Shown here piece after piece: positions 38,050 to 46,542 of a stretch of 64,000 nt of DNA (within the stretch, counting starts at the first letter, position 1; each line of letters opens with the position of its first letter). The DNA is taken from positions 248,001 through 312,000 of the forward strand of contig NZ_JARXHX010000004.1 of assembly GCF_031127835.1 (NCBI RefSeq), given 5' to 3'. Under the pieces are notes generated by a model. The model saw only the letters and a list, made by a program, of their open reading frames with translations, had not been told where the DNA came from and did not search any database. The DNA comes from Pelagicoccus sp. SDUM812002. GTDB taxonomy: Bacteria > Verrucomicrobiota > Verrucomicrobiia > Opitutales > Opitutaceae. A program made the translations under genes and the position numbers.

Positions 38050-38668
38050 TTTCGGAAGGGGATTGGTCGGAAAGTTGTCCGTGCAGCCAGTCTGGCATCA
38101 CGGAATCGAGATCAGGCGTACGCGCCCACTCTGCGGATGAAAGGCTATTGACTTTGCCGTGCGGGGTTTCGCGGTGGCAATCCCAGCAGAGTTTTCCTTG
38201 CCCGGTTTCTGCCTGGGCGAGCGAGATCGCGAGGTGAGTGCCTTCGTCGAGCAGGTGCTCGTGGCATCGGATGCAGTTTTGCTGGATTACGCCCATGCCT
38301 GGCTCATGAACCTTGATGACCTGTGGTTCCAGATGGAAGGTGAACATGAAGGCATGTCGCGCGCCGTCCTTGGCTTTGAAGTAGTACTTGTTGAGAACGT
38401 TGTCGTGAGGGACGTGGCAGTCGTTACATGTGGCGACGCGGGCATGGCTGCCTCGCTCCCAAGTCGCGAACTGGGGCGTCATGATGTGGCAGTTGACACA
38501 GGCTTTGGGGTCGTCGGAGAGGTAGGAGGTCGCGTTCGAAACTCGCAACAGAACGATGTTCAGTCCGAAGAGAGCTCCGCAAGCGAGGATGACTGGCAAC
38601 CGCCAACGTGGGGGGCAAAGCCTTGAGAGGGAAAATTTGGAGGAGTGACGTTGAGGAGCTGGTTGCAT
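38033..38668 (-). CDS. nrfH: Cytochrome c nitrite reductase small subunit, quinol dehydrogenase
   Basis: 211 residues from the ATG at 38668; a frame extension to 38794 adds 42 residues without family character. One TM anchor (about 23-43) is followed by four CxxCH hemes: CVNCH (57-61), CNDCH (81-85), CIRCH (132-136) and CWDCH (161-165), matching the NapC/NirT tetraheme type. It takes electrons from menaquinol to NrfA. First gene of nrfH-nrfA-resB-ccsA. It is longer at the C-terminus than many NrfH by a charged tail. Confidence 0.96.
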   Translation of the reverse strand: MQPAPQRHSSKFSLSRLCPPRWRLPVILACGALFGLNIVLLRVSNATSYLSDDPKACVNCHIMTPQFATWERGSHARVATCNDCHVPHDNVLNKYYFKAKDGARHAFMFTFHLEPQVIKVHEPGMGVIQQNCIRCHEHLLDEGTHLAISLAQAETGQGKLCWDCHRETPHGKVNSLSSAEWARTPDLDSVMPDWLHGQLSDQSPSENEPAK

Positions 38669-38869
38669 GACTCGTATCAAAGTCGAGTTTGCTAAGTTAG
38701 GAGGAGATTTAGGTTCGCTGACCTTGTTATCAAGAAAAAAAGACCATTTACTCTTCAAATGAATGGCCTCCATAAGTCGAGCTACAGCCAGCATTGCATA
38801 AAGCGTGTTGATAGGTATCTATGGATTCCGATTTAACGGCTCGTTACCCCAATTCCGCTTCGAACGCAC

Positions 38870-39877
38870 ATGAGCGACCCCAAGCCTTCAACTGCAGCAA
38901 AAACCAGAAGCCAAATTGGCAGTCCTCTGTCGAAAGCTAACCGTATCGAGATTATCGAGACCTTAAGTCGTTGTGTTCGGGAATCGGAATACAACCAGTT
39001 AAAGTTGAAGGTTCCCAGCGCCGAGGGGCGCCTGCAGAAACGTGCGGGAATGCACTACCACTTTAAGCCGGAGGTATTCGTGCAGATTTGTGGTTGGACG
39101 GAGTTCAAAGTACCGAGCGAAACGGTAACCGTGCGTCCGGGAGAGGCTTGCATCATGCCGGCAGGGGTTCCTCATCACGAAAGGATTTCTTCTGAAAAAG
39201 GGGCGTTCAGGAATTTGGTTGTGGGCTTCTACAGTAACGCAATCAGCGTGCACTTGGCGTTCGAGGTCGAGCGGGGTAAGCCGGAGATCGACGTGATAGA
39301 GTTCTACGATGCTCCGAATCTGGACGTGTTTCTAAGTCTGACCAACGGTCTCGTCGAGAATAGCTTCAAGAGCGGATCCACTCGAGATCACGTGGTGAAG
39401 GGGCTTAGCATTGCGCTGTTCGCGATGTTAAAGGGCCTAGTTGAGAGCGGGAACGAGGGAATTAACCAGGACATCGGTAAGGTCTTCCAAGCGAAGTGGC
39501 TGATCCGTGAGCAGCTTTCAAACACGGAGCTCAACGTGAAGATGCTGGCGGAGCGGCTGCAGTGCTCGCCCGATTACTTGTCCCATCTTTTCAATACCCA
39601 GACGGAAGAGAAGCTGACCCACTACATCCAACGGATTCGGATTGAAGGAGCGGCTTTGGCCCTGCAGACCACACCTCTTTATGTATCCGAAATCGCGTGG
39701 TCGAGCGGCTTTTCGGATCCGGCGTACTTCGCCAGGGTTTTCAAGAAATTCCTAGGAATTTCGCCGCAAGAATACCGGGCTCAGAGCGAAGAGCGTCATC
39801 GTAAGGAGGAGTCGCGGCCGAAGACGATTTACTACGATCGCGTAGATTATTCGGCGGGCGAGTCGCACCGGTCATGA
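38870..39877 (+). CDS. AraC-family regulator with N-terminal cupin
   Basis: 335 residues. A cupin-type ligand-binding domain lies at about 55-135 (MHYHFKPEVFVQICGWTEF, RPGEACIMPAGVPHHERI). The C-terminal AraC HTH pair spans about 220-315 (VKMLAERLQCSPDYLSHLF and ISEIAWSSGF-like VSEIAWSSGFSDPAYFARVFKK, FLGISPQEYR). It is followed after 174 bp by a sulfatase gene in the same direction, so it may sense a sulfated-glycan product. It is divergent from nrfH, but control of nrf is less likely. Confidence 0.93.
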   Translation: MSDPKPSTAAKTRSQIGSPLSKANRIEIIETLSRCVRESEYNQLKLKVPSAEGRLQKRAGMHYHFKPEVFVQICGWTEFKVPSETVTVRPGEACIMPAGVPHHERISSEKGAFRNLVVGFYSNAISVHLAFEVERGKPEIDVIEFYDAPNLDVFLSLTNGLVENSFKSGSTRDHVVKGLSIALFAMLKGLVESGNEGINQDIGKVFQAKWLIREQLSNTELNVKMLAERLQCSPDYLSHLFNTQTEEKLTHYIQRIRIEGAALALQTTPLYVSEIAWSSGFSDPAYFARVFKKFLGISPQEYRAQSEERHRKEESRPKTIYYDRVDYSAGESHRS

Positions 39878-40051
39878 GGAACGTCGATAATTGAAATTGT
39901 TACCGTTGTTTAAAAAATTGGATACGAGCAAGTACGGTTTCTCTCGAATGAATGTTTGGGGCGAGGGTCTTCTGAAAGAGTCAGCTTCCCTTTGCCCCTC
40001 CGTTTGTTGAAGTGTAGCTTCGAAGTGTTCCATTTGCCCCATTGTTTAGTC

Positions 40052-41611
40052 ATGAAAGTTTACCTCTGCATCCTAAGCTTCCTATCTGTTTGTTCGTCGC
40101 TAGCTTATACGTCTGTATCGCCGGTTCCGGCTGACGTATTACCGGCACACATGGACGGAGCAGGTAAGCGGAATGTGGTATTTATCTTGTCTGACGATCA
40201 CCGCTACGACGCGATGAGTTTTATGGGGCATCCTTTCGCGGAGACCCCGCATCTCGACAGTTTAGCGGCGAATGGAGTGCATTTGAAGAATGCTTTCGTC
40301 ACGACCTCGCTTTGCTCTCCAAGCCGGGCTTCTATTTTGACGGGGCTATACACCTTTCGACACCAAGTGATCGACAACCAGCGGCTGGTGCCGGAGGGTA
40401 CGCTCTTTTTTCCTCAGTATTTGCAGAAGGCAGGTTTCAAGACTGGTTTCGTAGGAAAATGGCACATGGGCGCGCACAACGACGATCCGCGTCCTGGCTT
40501 CGACTTCTGGGTTAGCTTCAGAGGGCAGGGTCATTATTATCCGCCGAACGAGAACTACACGCTCAACAAGAACGGTCAGCGTGTTCCTCAGGATGGGTAC
40601 ATCACCACATTTCTTACGGAACAAGCTCTAGAGTTTCTAGATCAGCAAAAGGACCAAGAAGAGCCGTTCTTCCTCTATTTATCGCACAAGGCAGTTCATT
40701 CGAATTTCACTCCAGAGCCCAAGTACGAAGGCTCATTTGGCGACAAGCCTTTTGAGAAACCGGCTAGCGAAAGAAAATTAACTGAGAATTCTCTTAATCG
40801 TCCGCGTTGGTTGCTCGACCAGAGGAATAGCTGGCATGGGGTGGACTTTCCTTACCACAGCGATGCCGACATCGACTACCTCTATCGACGTTATTGCGAG
40901 GCTCTGAGTTCGGTTGACGATAGTGTCGGCGCCGTGCTCGATAAGCTCAAGGAGATGGGGATCTACGATCAAACTCTGGTGATCTATATGGGCGACAACG
41001 GTTTCATGTTCGGTGAGCATGGCCTGATAGACAAGCGGGTTGCGTACGAAACCTCGATTCGTGTACCCATGCTCATGCAGTGCCCAGAACTCTTTGAGGC
41101 GGGGTCAGAGGTCGAAGAAGTAGTAGCTAATATCGACATCGCCCCCACGGTTATGGAAGCGATGGGGTTGAAAAAGCCGCGACATATGGATGGGGAGAGC
41201 TTCATACCCTTAGCTGAGGGAAGAGAGATTCCTTGGCGTGACTATTTTCTCTATGTCTACTATTGGGAAAAGAACTTCCCGCAAACGCCTACTCAGTTTT
41301 CCCTTCGCGGCGACCGTTTCAAATATACCACTTACTATGGACTGTGGGACACGGATGAATTCTTTGACATCCGAGCGGACCCAACCGAACAGCATAACCT
41401 TATTTATGATCCTAATTACGAAGAGCAAATCCTCGAAATGGAGAATCGGCTTTACGCTATGATGGAAGATATGGGTGGGGATTTCGTACCGCTGCGAAAG
41501 CCAAGTGCGCATCGCAGGAACAAGCGTCTCGGACAGATTGGTGGTGATCAAGCTTCCGACTTTCCAGGGGCATTGGTCCTAGATAAGCCGGAAAGAAGCA
41601 GTGCTGACTAG
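40052..41611 (+). CDS. Sulfatase (type I, Cys-type formylglycine-dependent), exported
   Basis: 519 residues from the ATG at 40052, which opens with a signal peptide (MKVYLCILSFLSVCSSLAY). The upstream TTG at 39956 is rejected. The sulfatase core has metal Asp48/Asp49 in FILSDDHRYDA, the modification motif Cys88-Ser-Pro-Ser-Arg (C converted to formylglycine by a maturase not in this window), FVGKWHMG and MGDNGFMFGEHGL. Acts on sulfate esters, perhaps of algal polysaccharides. The gene shares a 4-bp CTAG end with the convergent P-loop gene. Confidence 0.93.
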   Translation: MKVYLCILSFLSVCSSLAYTSVSPVPADVLPAHMDGAGKRNVVFILSDDHRYDAMSFMGHPFAETPHLDSLAANGVHLKNAFVTTSLCSPSRASILTGLYTFRHQVIDNQRLVPEGTLFFPQYLQKAGFKTGFVGKWHMGAHNDDPRPGFDFWVSFRGQGHYYPPNENYTLNKNGQRVPQDGYITTFLTEQALEFLDQQKDQEEPFFLYLSHKAVHSNFTPEPKYEGSFGDKPFEKPASERKLTENSLNRPRWLLDQRNSWHGVDFPYHSDADIDYLYRRYCEALSSVDDSVGAVLDKLKEMGIYDQTLVIYMGDNGFMFGEHGLIDKRVAYETSIRVPMLMQCPELFEAGSEVEEVVANIDIAPTVMEAMGLKKPRHMDGESFIPLAEGREIPWRDYFLYVYYWEKNFPQTPTQFSLRGDRFKYTTYYGLWDTDEFFDIRADPTEQHNLIYDPNYEEQILEMENRLYAMMEDMGGDFVPLRKPSAHRRNKRLGQIGGDQASDFPGALVLDKPERSSAD

Positions 41612-42105
41612 CCGCAGGTAAACGACTGCGCCTCTTCGTTAGACTTGAGTTCGTGCTTTTTTCCACAGAATGAGGCGAACAATTCCTGATGGGCTGCGAG
41701 AGAGAACTCGTCACCACGGGTAGGGTACTGCGCGACCCAATCCAGTAGCATCGCCAAGTTCTTATCCTGATCTTCCTTGCTGGCGTATTTGTGGGGCTCC
41801 CAAGGGCGAGAGCGGCAGTTATTTTGGCAGGACTCCGTTCCCGGATTGAGGAAGATAATCTCTCGGGCGTGCTCGATCGCCGCTTCGATCAACGAAGCGT
41901 AGCAGCCTTCGATCACCCATTGTTCGTTTCGCGAAATGAAATTTACGATTTGAGCTGTACTCAGCTCGATATCTTGACGGACCCCAGGTTCTTTCCAGGC
42001 TAGGGTATCCAGATCGAGATGCTCGACTCTCTCTGAGGAAGCAAGGCGATGGGCTAGGGTTGATTTCCCTGAGCCTGAATTTCCGAATATGATAGTTCTT
42101 ATCAT
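41608..42105 (-). CDS. P-loop NTPase, adenylate kinase/topology-modulation-like
   Basis: 165 residues from the ATG at 42105. Walker A is GNSGSGKST near the N-terminus (residues 7-15), followed by HLDLDTLAWKEPG and WVIEGCYASLIEAAIEHA, the pattern of the FlaR/topology-modulation family of small kinases. The C-terminal third (LLDWVAQYPTRGDEFSLAAHQELF) matches these proteins. Substrate unknown. The stop overlaps that of the sulfatase gene on the other strand. It lies downstream of tRNA-Lys on the same strand, behind a terminator. Confidence 0.86.
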   Translation of the reverse strand: MIRTIIFGNSGSGKSTLAHRLASSERVEHLDLDTLAWKEPGVRQDIELSTAQIVNFISRNEQWVIEGCYASLIEAAIEHAREIIFLNPGTESCQNNCRSRPWEPHKYASKEDQDKNLAMLLDWVAQYPTRGDEFSLAAHQELFASFCGKKHELKSNEEAQSFTCG

Positions 42106-42204
42106 CAATGGCGTGGGCGCGGGCGAGGGTGCCGTATTCAACATTTGCGAGACGATGGGATGGAAACACGATTAGGGGTGAGCGTTGCCAGTGCCCTCCC
42201 GCAG

Positions 42205-42238
42205 AAAAGCCCTTGCAACCGTTTGGCTAGCAAGGGCT
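42205..42238 (-). terminator. Terminator of tRNA-Lys
   Basis: AGCCCTTGC (42208-42216) pairs with GCAAGGGCT (42230-42238) over a 13-nt loop, and on the minus strand TTTT follows the stem. It begins 4 nt beyond the tRNA CCA end. Some T residues also follow on the plus side. Confidence 0.87.
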
Positions 42239-42241
42239 TTT

Positions 42242-42317
42242 TGGTAGGCCGACTGGGACTCGAACCCAGAACCAATTGCTTAAAAGGCAACTGCTCTACC
42301 GATTGAGCTATCGACCC
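42242..42317 (-). tRNA. tRNA-Lys (anticodon UUU)
   Basis: 76 nt read on the minus strand. The acceptor stem GGGTCGA pairs with TCGGCCT (two wobble pairs), with discriminator A and an encoded CCA. The D arm contains GATAGCTCAATCGGTAGAGC. The anticodon arm has stem GTTGC/GCAAT and loop CTTTTAA, so the anticodon is UUU. The T arm has GGTTCGAGTCC. It is flanked by a promoter upstream and a terminator downstream, so it is transcribed alone. Confidence 0.97.
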
Positions 42318-42349
42318 ATCAGCGCCCAGAGGGCGTTCGGAAGTTGGGG

Positions 42350-42378
42350 AATACAGGATGTGCATAAAGGGATGGCAA
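42350..42378 (-). promoter_or_regulatory. Promoter of tRNA-Lys
   Basis: On the minus strand TTGCCA (42378-42373) and TGTATT (42355-42350) are separated by exactly 17 bp, close to the sigma-70 consensus. Transcription would begin about 7 nt later, some 26 nt before the mature tRNA 5' end. Confidence 0.72.
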
Positions 42379-42639
42379 GTCCAAATTTACAACTTTCAGG
42401 AGTTGCTGTTAATCGCAATCTCGACTATGGTTTCGCTCTTAATTTGAGCAACCGAGCACGCTGTTCGCACGTATAAGCCTCAAAGAAGCCTGCCGTAACT
42501 TCTTCTCTAGAAGCGGCAAGTGATTGGATCAAAATTTAAAAACGTGGGATGTTTCCTCCGAACCGCTGAGGGGCGGTGATCTGGAATGATAAGTTCCTGA
42601 AAAGGAGGATCTTGAAAAAACTTGGAAGAAAGGGAAAAA
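42379..42639 (+). other. Leader region of the ECF sigma operon
   Basis: About 260 bp between the tRNA promoter and the sigma factor start, with no gene. GAACC (42560-42564) and TCTGG (42580-42584), 15 bp apart, resemble an ECF-type promoter and could allow self-activation; this is weak evidence. A perfect Shine-Dalgarno AAAGGAGG stands at 42601-42608, too far from the ATG at 42640. GAAAGGG just before 42640 is the more likely ribosome site for that start. Confidence 0.35.
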
Positions 42640-43287
42640 ATGGGAACAATTGCTGATAAACAACGTCCCAAAGCGACAACTGCTATGTCAACTAAAGCTC
42701 AAGAAGTCGCCTTAGACAAAGCGCTGGTAGCGCGATTCAAGGCCGGAGATGAATCGGCCTTTGAAGAAATGGTTTCTCGATACTGGGATCGCATTTATGC
42801 GATGGTGCACAAGCTTTTGCGTAATACCCAAGACGCGGAAGAAGTTACTCAAGACGCATTTATCCGAGCCCATAGGGGGTTGGAGAACTTCCGCGGTGAT
42901 TCTAGCTTCTCGACCTGGCTTTACCAGATCGCCACTAACCTTGCCCGCAATCGCTACTGGTATTGGTGGCGTCGCAAGCGTGACAAGTCGATTTCGTTTG
43001 ATCAGCCGATCGCCTCCGAGTCGACCACCACTTTGGCGGAGGTCTTCCCCGCCGATGTAGAATCTCCAGAGGATATCGCTATCACTAACGAGTTTAAAGA
43101 TCGCGTCGCTGCTGCGATGCAGCTCTTGAACGAGAAGCACCGCGAAGCCTTGGTCATGCGGAATGTGAAGAATCTCACCTACGAAGAAATCGCTGATGAG
43201 TTGCAAATCAGTATTGGAACCGTCAAAAGCAGAATCGCCCGCGCTCGCGAAAGTCTCCGCGAAAAAATGGGACACGAACTTTTATGA
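42640..43287 (+). CDS. ECF RNA polymerase sigma factor (RpoE-like)
   Basis: 215 residues. Sigma region 2 (about 30-105) includes RYWDRIYAMVHKLLRN, AEEVTQDAFIRAHRGLENFRG and FSTWLYQIATNLARNRYWYW. Region 4 (about 150-210) includes LLNEKHREALVMRNVKNLTYEEIADEL and the HTH IGTVKSRIARARESLREKM. The ATG at 42640 is chosen; an in-frame TTG at 42622 is possible. It overlaps the following anti-sigma gene by 4 bp (ATGA), the normal arrangement for a regulated ECF pair. Confidence 0.95.
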   Translation: MGTIADKQRPKATTAMSTKAQEVALDKALVARFKAGDESAFEEMVSRYWDRIYAMVHKLLRNTQDAEEVTQDAFIRAHRGLENFRGDSSFSTWLYQIATNLARNRYWYWWRRKRDKSISFDQPIASESTTTLAEVFPADVESPEDIAITNEFKDRVAAAMQLLNEKHREALVMRNVKNLTYEEIADELQISIGTVKSRIARARESLREKMGHELL

Positions 43288-44018
43288 ACAAGCAGGAATT
43301 CGTCGAACGCTTGAACCTACACCTAGACGAGGAGTTGTCTCCCGAGGAATCGGAGGAGCTCCTAGCGGAAATTCGCGTGAATCCCGATTACCATCGGATC
43401 TACGTCCAGTACTGTCAGCTCTTTAACGCTTGCTCGCAGCTGGGTGACAAGTTTTCCGCCCCGAAGGCGGTCGGGCAGTGGCGTCAAAAAGTTTACGCCT
43501 ATGGTGGGATGGCGGCAGCGGTCGCTCTGTTGCTACTTGCGGCACGAAATCTATCGCCCTTGCTCAACGGTCTCGATGGCGAACTAGCAATGGCGACACC
43601 CGCTGCACAGAGCGTCAACGCCGATTTCTCGGAGCCGCTTCGTGTGATGGATGTCAACGAACTCAACGGCCGCACCGTTTTACTCGGTGATAGGCTCGTT
43701 CCTGTCTCTTTCGACTTGGACGGTGCATTCGGCCGGAGTGGTGAACCTCACAATTTCGGAAGCGAGTCTGACGTCAAATTTGCGAGTTTCACCGTAGTCC
43801 AGGACAAGCAAATAGAAGACGTTTGGAAGAAACGCTCTTTCACTTTCGGCGATGCGGTGGAGACATCGACTTTTGCACACGAGGAAGTGAGTTTACAGGA
43901 TGCCGTCGAGGCGACTTTTACGGTTCAATCCGTCGGATCTGCATTCGATTCAGAGGGTGAAAACGTCCGTTATGAGCTAGGCAGAGCAGCTGCGACCAAC
44001 GTGGCCGCCAAGCCATAG
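43284..44018 (+). CDS. Anti-sigma factor, single-pass membrane protein
   Basis: 244 residues. The short cytosolic N-terminal domain (1-60, MNKQEFVERLNLHLDEELSP, then PDYHRIYVQYCQLFNA) fits anti-sigma domains that cap an ECF sigma factor. A TM helix lies at about 72-90 (YGGMAAAVALLLLAARNL). The periplasmic part of about 150 residues has no recognised domain. Coupled to the sigma gene by ATGA. Release probably requires proteolysis; the S41 protease at the window start is not linked. A strong terminator follows. Confidence 0.88.
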   Translation: MNKQEFVERLNLHLDEELSPEESEELLAEIRVNPDYHRIYVQYCQLFNACSQLGDKFSAPKAVGQWRQKVYAYGGMAAAVALLLLAARNLSPLLNGLDGELAMATPAAQSVNADFSEPLRVMDVNELNGRTVLLGDRLVPVSFDLDGAFGRSGEPHNFGSESDVKFASFTVVQDKQIEDVWKKRSFTFGDAVETSTFAHEEVSLQDAVEATFTVQSVGSAFDSEGENVRYELGRAAATNVAAKP

Positions 44019-44058
44019 GCAGAACTTTAGACAGCAGCTATCCACTGTTGCCGATAAG

Positions 44059-44085
44059 ACGCAGGCTGAGACGCCTGCGTTTTTT
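44059..44085 (+). terminator. Terminator of the sigma/anti-sigma operon
   Basis: The stem ACGCAGGC / GCCTGCGT (44059-44066 and 44073-44080) has a 6-nt loop TGAGAC and is followed by TTTTTATTTTTT. It lies about 40 bp after the anti-sigma stop, in the gap facing ruvA. Confidence 0.93.
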
Positions 44086-44158
44086 ATTTTTTCTCGAAGC
44101 CGCGGGAATTGTTGAGCTGCTGAAGCTACGCGTCGGGCAAAACGCTATTCGGTCCCAT

Positions 44159-44779
44159 TTATCCGAGAGCTGCTTTGATGAGAGCTTCAGTCGAGGCGTT
44201 GGGTCCGAGAGCATCGACAGCTTTGCCGACGGCTTTGGAGGCGTCGCTCTGCTTGTAGCCGAGTGCGAGTAGAGCGAGAATAGCATCATCGGTATGGTTG
44301 GAACCATAGTTCGCCGCTGTGCCAGCGTCGGTTGCCAAACCTTGAAGCTGATTCGTGCTCGATGCGCGAGCAAAGGTGCCAATCTTGTCCTTGAGCTCGA
44401 TAATGACTCGCTCCGCAGTTTTCTTACCGATGCCGGGAGTCTTGGCCAGTAACACCGAATCCTCATTGCCGATCGCAGATATGAGCGAAGGAAGATCCAG
44501 TTTGCTCATCATGCTGATGCCGACCTTTGGGCCGACACCAGAAACCTTTTCGATAAGGAGCTGGAAGAAATTGCGTTCTTCCTCCTGAGCGAACCCGTAA
44601 AGTGACTGGGAGTCTTCGCGATAGACTGCGTGAGTGTGCAGCTTAACCTTTTCGCCATTCGCTGGGAGCTTGGCGGCTGTGGACACTGGTATGTTCACCA
44701 AGTAGCCGAGCCCGCCAGCATTAATAATAGCGGTAAGGGGCGTGGCCCGCTCCAGTATTCCCTCGATGGATACGATCAT
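44159..44779 (-). CDS. ruvA: Holliday junction DNA helicase subunit RuvA
   Basis: 206 residues. Domain I is an OB-fold (MIVSIEGILERATPLTAIIN, LPANGEKVKLHTHAVYREDSQ). Domain II holds two helix-hairpin-helix motifs (LLIEKVSGVGPKVGISMMS and LAKTPGIGKKTAERVIIELKD). Domain III is the RuvB-contact region (AILALLALGYKQSDASKAV). It binds four-way junctions and recruits RuvB. It stands 10 bp downstream of dapB; ruvB and ruvC are not in this window. Confidence 0.96.
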   Translation of the reverse strand: MIVSIEGILERATPLTAIINAGGLGYLVNIPVSTAAKLPANGEKVKLHTHAVYREDSQSLYGFAQEEERNFFQLLIEKVSGVGPKVGISMMSKLDLPSLISAIGNEDSVLLAKTPGIGKKTAERVIIELKDKIGTFARASSTNQLQGLATDAGTAANYGSNHTDDAILALLALGYKQSDASKAVGKAVDALGPNASTEALIKAALG

Positions 44780-44789
44780 CGGCGTACTC

Positions 44790-45521
44790 TTAGGCGAGTC
44801 CGAGTACCTCGCGGATGCCGTAGATTCCAGGTTTCTTGCCGACTGACCAAGCGGCAGCCCGTACAGCTCCTCGGGCGAAGATCGCTCTGCTCGAGGCTTT
44901 GTGGGTGAGTTCTACACGTTCGCCGACGTCAGAGAAAATAACGGTGTGGTCGCCCACGACATCGCCGCCTCGCAGGGAGTGCATTCCGACTTCTCGCTCA
45001 GTACGTTCTCCTGTGATTCCCTCCCGCCCGTGGCGTAGATCGTCGTGGTTGAGGCCGCGCGGCTCGAGAACGGTTTCAGCGAGCATCAGAGCCGTTCCAC
45101 TCGGAGCGTCTTTCTTAAGGCGATGGTGCATCTCAACAATCTCGGCATTGTAGTCGAGCGGTAGAATTTCAGCGGCTTTTTCCACAAGGTAGCAAAGGAG
45201 GTTAACTCCGATCGAGAAGTTGCCAGCCCAAACGGTGGGGGTCTTAGATGCTATCTCCAGAAGCTTGGCTTTTTCTTCCTGGCTGTGCCCAGTAGTACCG
45301 CAAACGACAGGTTTGCCGAGCTCCGCAGCTGTGCTGAAGACCGATTCTGTGACCGTGTGGAAGGAGAAGTCGATCACAGCGTCAGCCGCTTCGATCCCGG
45401 CGCGTAGGTCGTCGCCTTGGTCGACTTTGGCGATGACTGTGTGCCCTGCTTCTTCAGTCGCTTCGGCGATAGCTTGGCCCATGCGCCCATTGGCGCCAAC
45501 AATGCAAATCTTTAGTGACAT
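44790..45521 (-). CDS. dapB: 4-hydroxy-tetrahydrodipicolinate reductase
   Basis: 243 residues. It reduces hydroxytetrahydrodipicolinate with NAD(P)H in the lysine/diaminopimelate route. The N-terminal nucleotide-binding motif is VGANGRMGQ, and the substrate domain has EMHHRLKKDAPSGTAL with catalytic His pair and Lys. CGTTGHS marks the interdomain region. It is 9 bp downstream of dapA and 10 bp upstream of ruvA in one minus-strand operon. Confidence 0.96.
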   Translation of the reverse strand: MSLKICIVGANGRMGQAIAEATEEAGHTVIAKVDQGDDLRAGIEAADAVIDFSFHTVTESVFSTAAELGKPVVCGTTGHSQEEKAKLLEIASKTPTVWAGNFSIGVNLLCYLVEKAAEILPLDYNAEIVEMHHRLKKDAPSGTALMLAETVLEPRGLNHDDLRHGREGITGERTEREVGMHSLRGGDVVGDHTVIFSDVGERVELTHKASSRAIFARGAVRAAAWSVGKKPGIYGIREVLGLA

Positions 45522-45530
45522 GGCAGGATT

Positions 45531-46439
45531 CTACGCTTGAGCGGATAGTTCTGCCTGCAAGGCACCGAAAATGGAGAGGATTAACTCCTTGTTTTCAGGC
45601 TGGAGGCCGCAGAGGGGGAGACGGACGCGTCCGGTTTCGAAAAGCCCAGCCTTTACCATGCATGCCTTAACCGGAACTGGGTTGGGCTCGATGAATAGGT
45701 TCTTGAAAAGCGGAAAGAGCTTTTGGTGCCAGGCGCTGGCGGCCTTCAGATCGCCAGAAAGTGAAGCCTTTACGAGAGCTACGACTTCGTTGGGAATCAC
45801 GTTGGAGGCGACTGAGATAACGCCTTCGGCTCCAGCGCAAATGAAGGGCAGGGTGAGACTGTCGTCGCCACTTAAGACCACGAGATCGTCGCCCATGGCC
45901 TTCTTGAGTTCGTCGACACGCTCGACGCTGCCTCCCGCTTCCTTGATGTGGTTGACGTGCGGAAACTTGGCGAGGAGGCGCTCGACGGTGGAGACGTCGA
46001 TCTGGATTCCGCAGCGTCCAGGAATCGAGTAGAGAACGATGGAGCGGTCCGTCGCCTCCGCGATGGCGGAGAAGTGGCGAAATAGACCTTCTTGGCTCGG
46101 CTTGTTGTAGTAAGGTGCAACGTGTAGCATCCCAGAGGCTCCGGCCTTGTGGGCGGCCTTGGTAAGGGAAACCGCTTCCCGAGTCGAGTTCGAACCGGCA
46201 CCAGCGATCACGGGTACGCGACCAGCGGCGGTTTCGATTGTCAGCTCCACGACGCGTTCGTGCTCTGCGTGGCTAAGGGTGGGGCACTCTCCAGTGGTTC
46301 CAACCGGCACGAGCGCGTTGATTCCCGCCTGAATTTGGGCTTCGACCAATTTTTTCAGATCGGCCTCTGCTAAGGACCCGTCTCCGAGGAAAGGGGTCGC
46401 TAGTGCGGTCATTGATCCGGTATACTTTTGTGCGCTCAT
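45531..46439 (-). CDS. dapA: 4-hydroxy-tetrahydrodipicolinate synthase
   Basis: 302 residues from the ATG at 46439; the frame opens 17 codons earlier but that part is not family-like. The aldolase-type TIM barrel has PVGTTGECPTLSHAEH (substrate Thr pair), YYNKPSQEG, catalytic Tyr in LYSIPGRCG and Schiff-base Lys in HIKEAGG. First gene of dapA-dapB-ruvA. The divergent neighbour is the PilT/PilU-like gene, about 100 bp away. Confidence 0.96.
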   Translation of the reverse strand: MSAQKYTGSMTALATPFLGDGSLAEADLKKLVEAQIQAGINALVPVGTTGECPTLSHAEHERVVELTIETAAGRVPVIAGAGSNSTREAVSLTKAAHKAGASGMLHVAPYYNKPSQEGLFRHFSAIAEATDRSIVLYSIPGRCGIQIDVSTVERLLAKFPHVNHIKEAGGSVERVDELKKAMGDDLVVLSGDDSLTLPFICAGAEGVISVASNVIPNEVVALVKASLSGDLKAASAWHQKLFPLFKNLFIEPNPVPVKACMVKAGLFETGRVRLPLCGLQPENKELILSIFGALQAELSAQA

Positions 46440-46542
46440 AATTCGAAAGTGAAGGATTCGAGTTCCAAGCCGATTTATAAGGACGGTCAACCCTATACCT
46501 ATAGGGAGGCTCTTTTCTCCGACCCGCAGACACTTTAGAATA

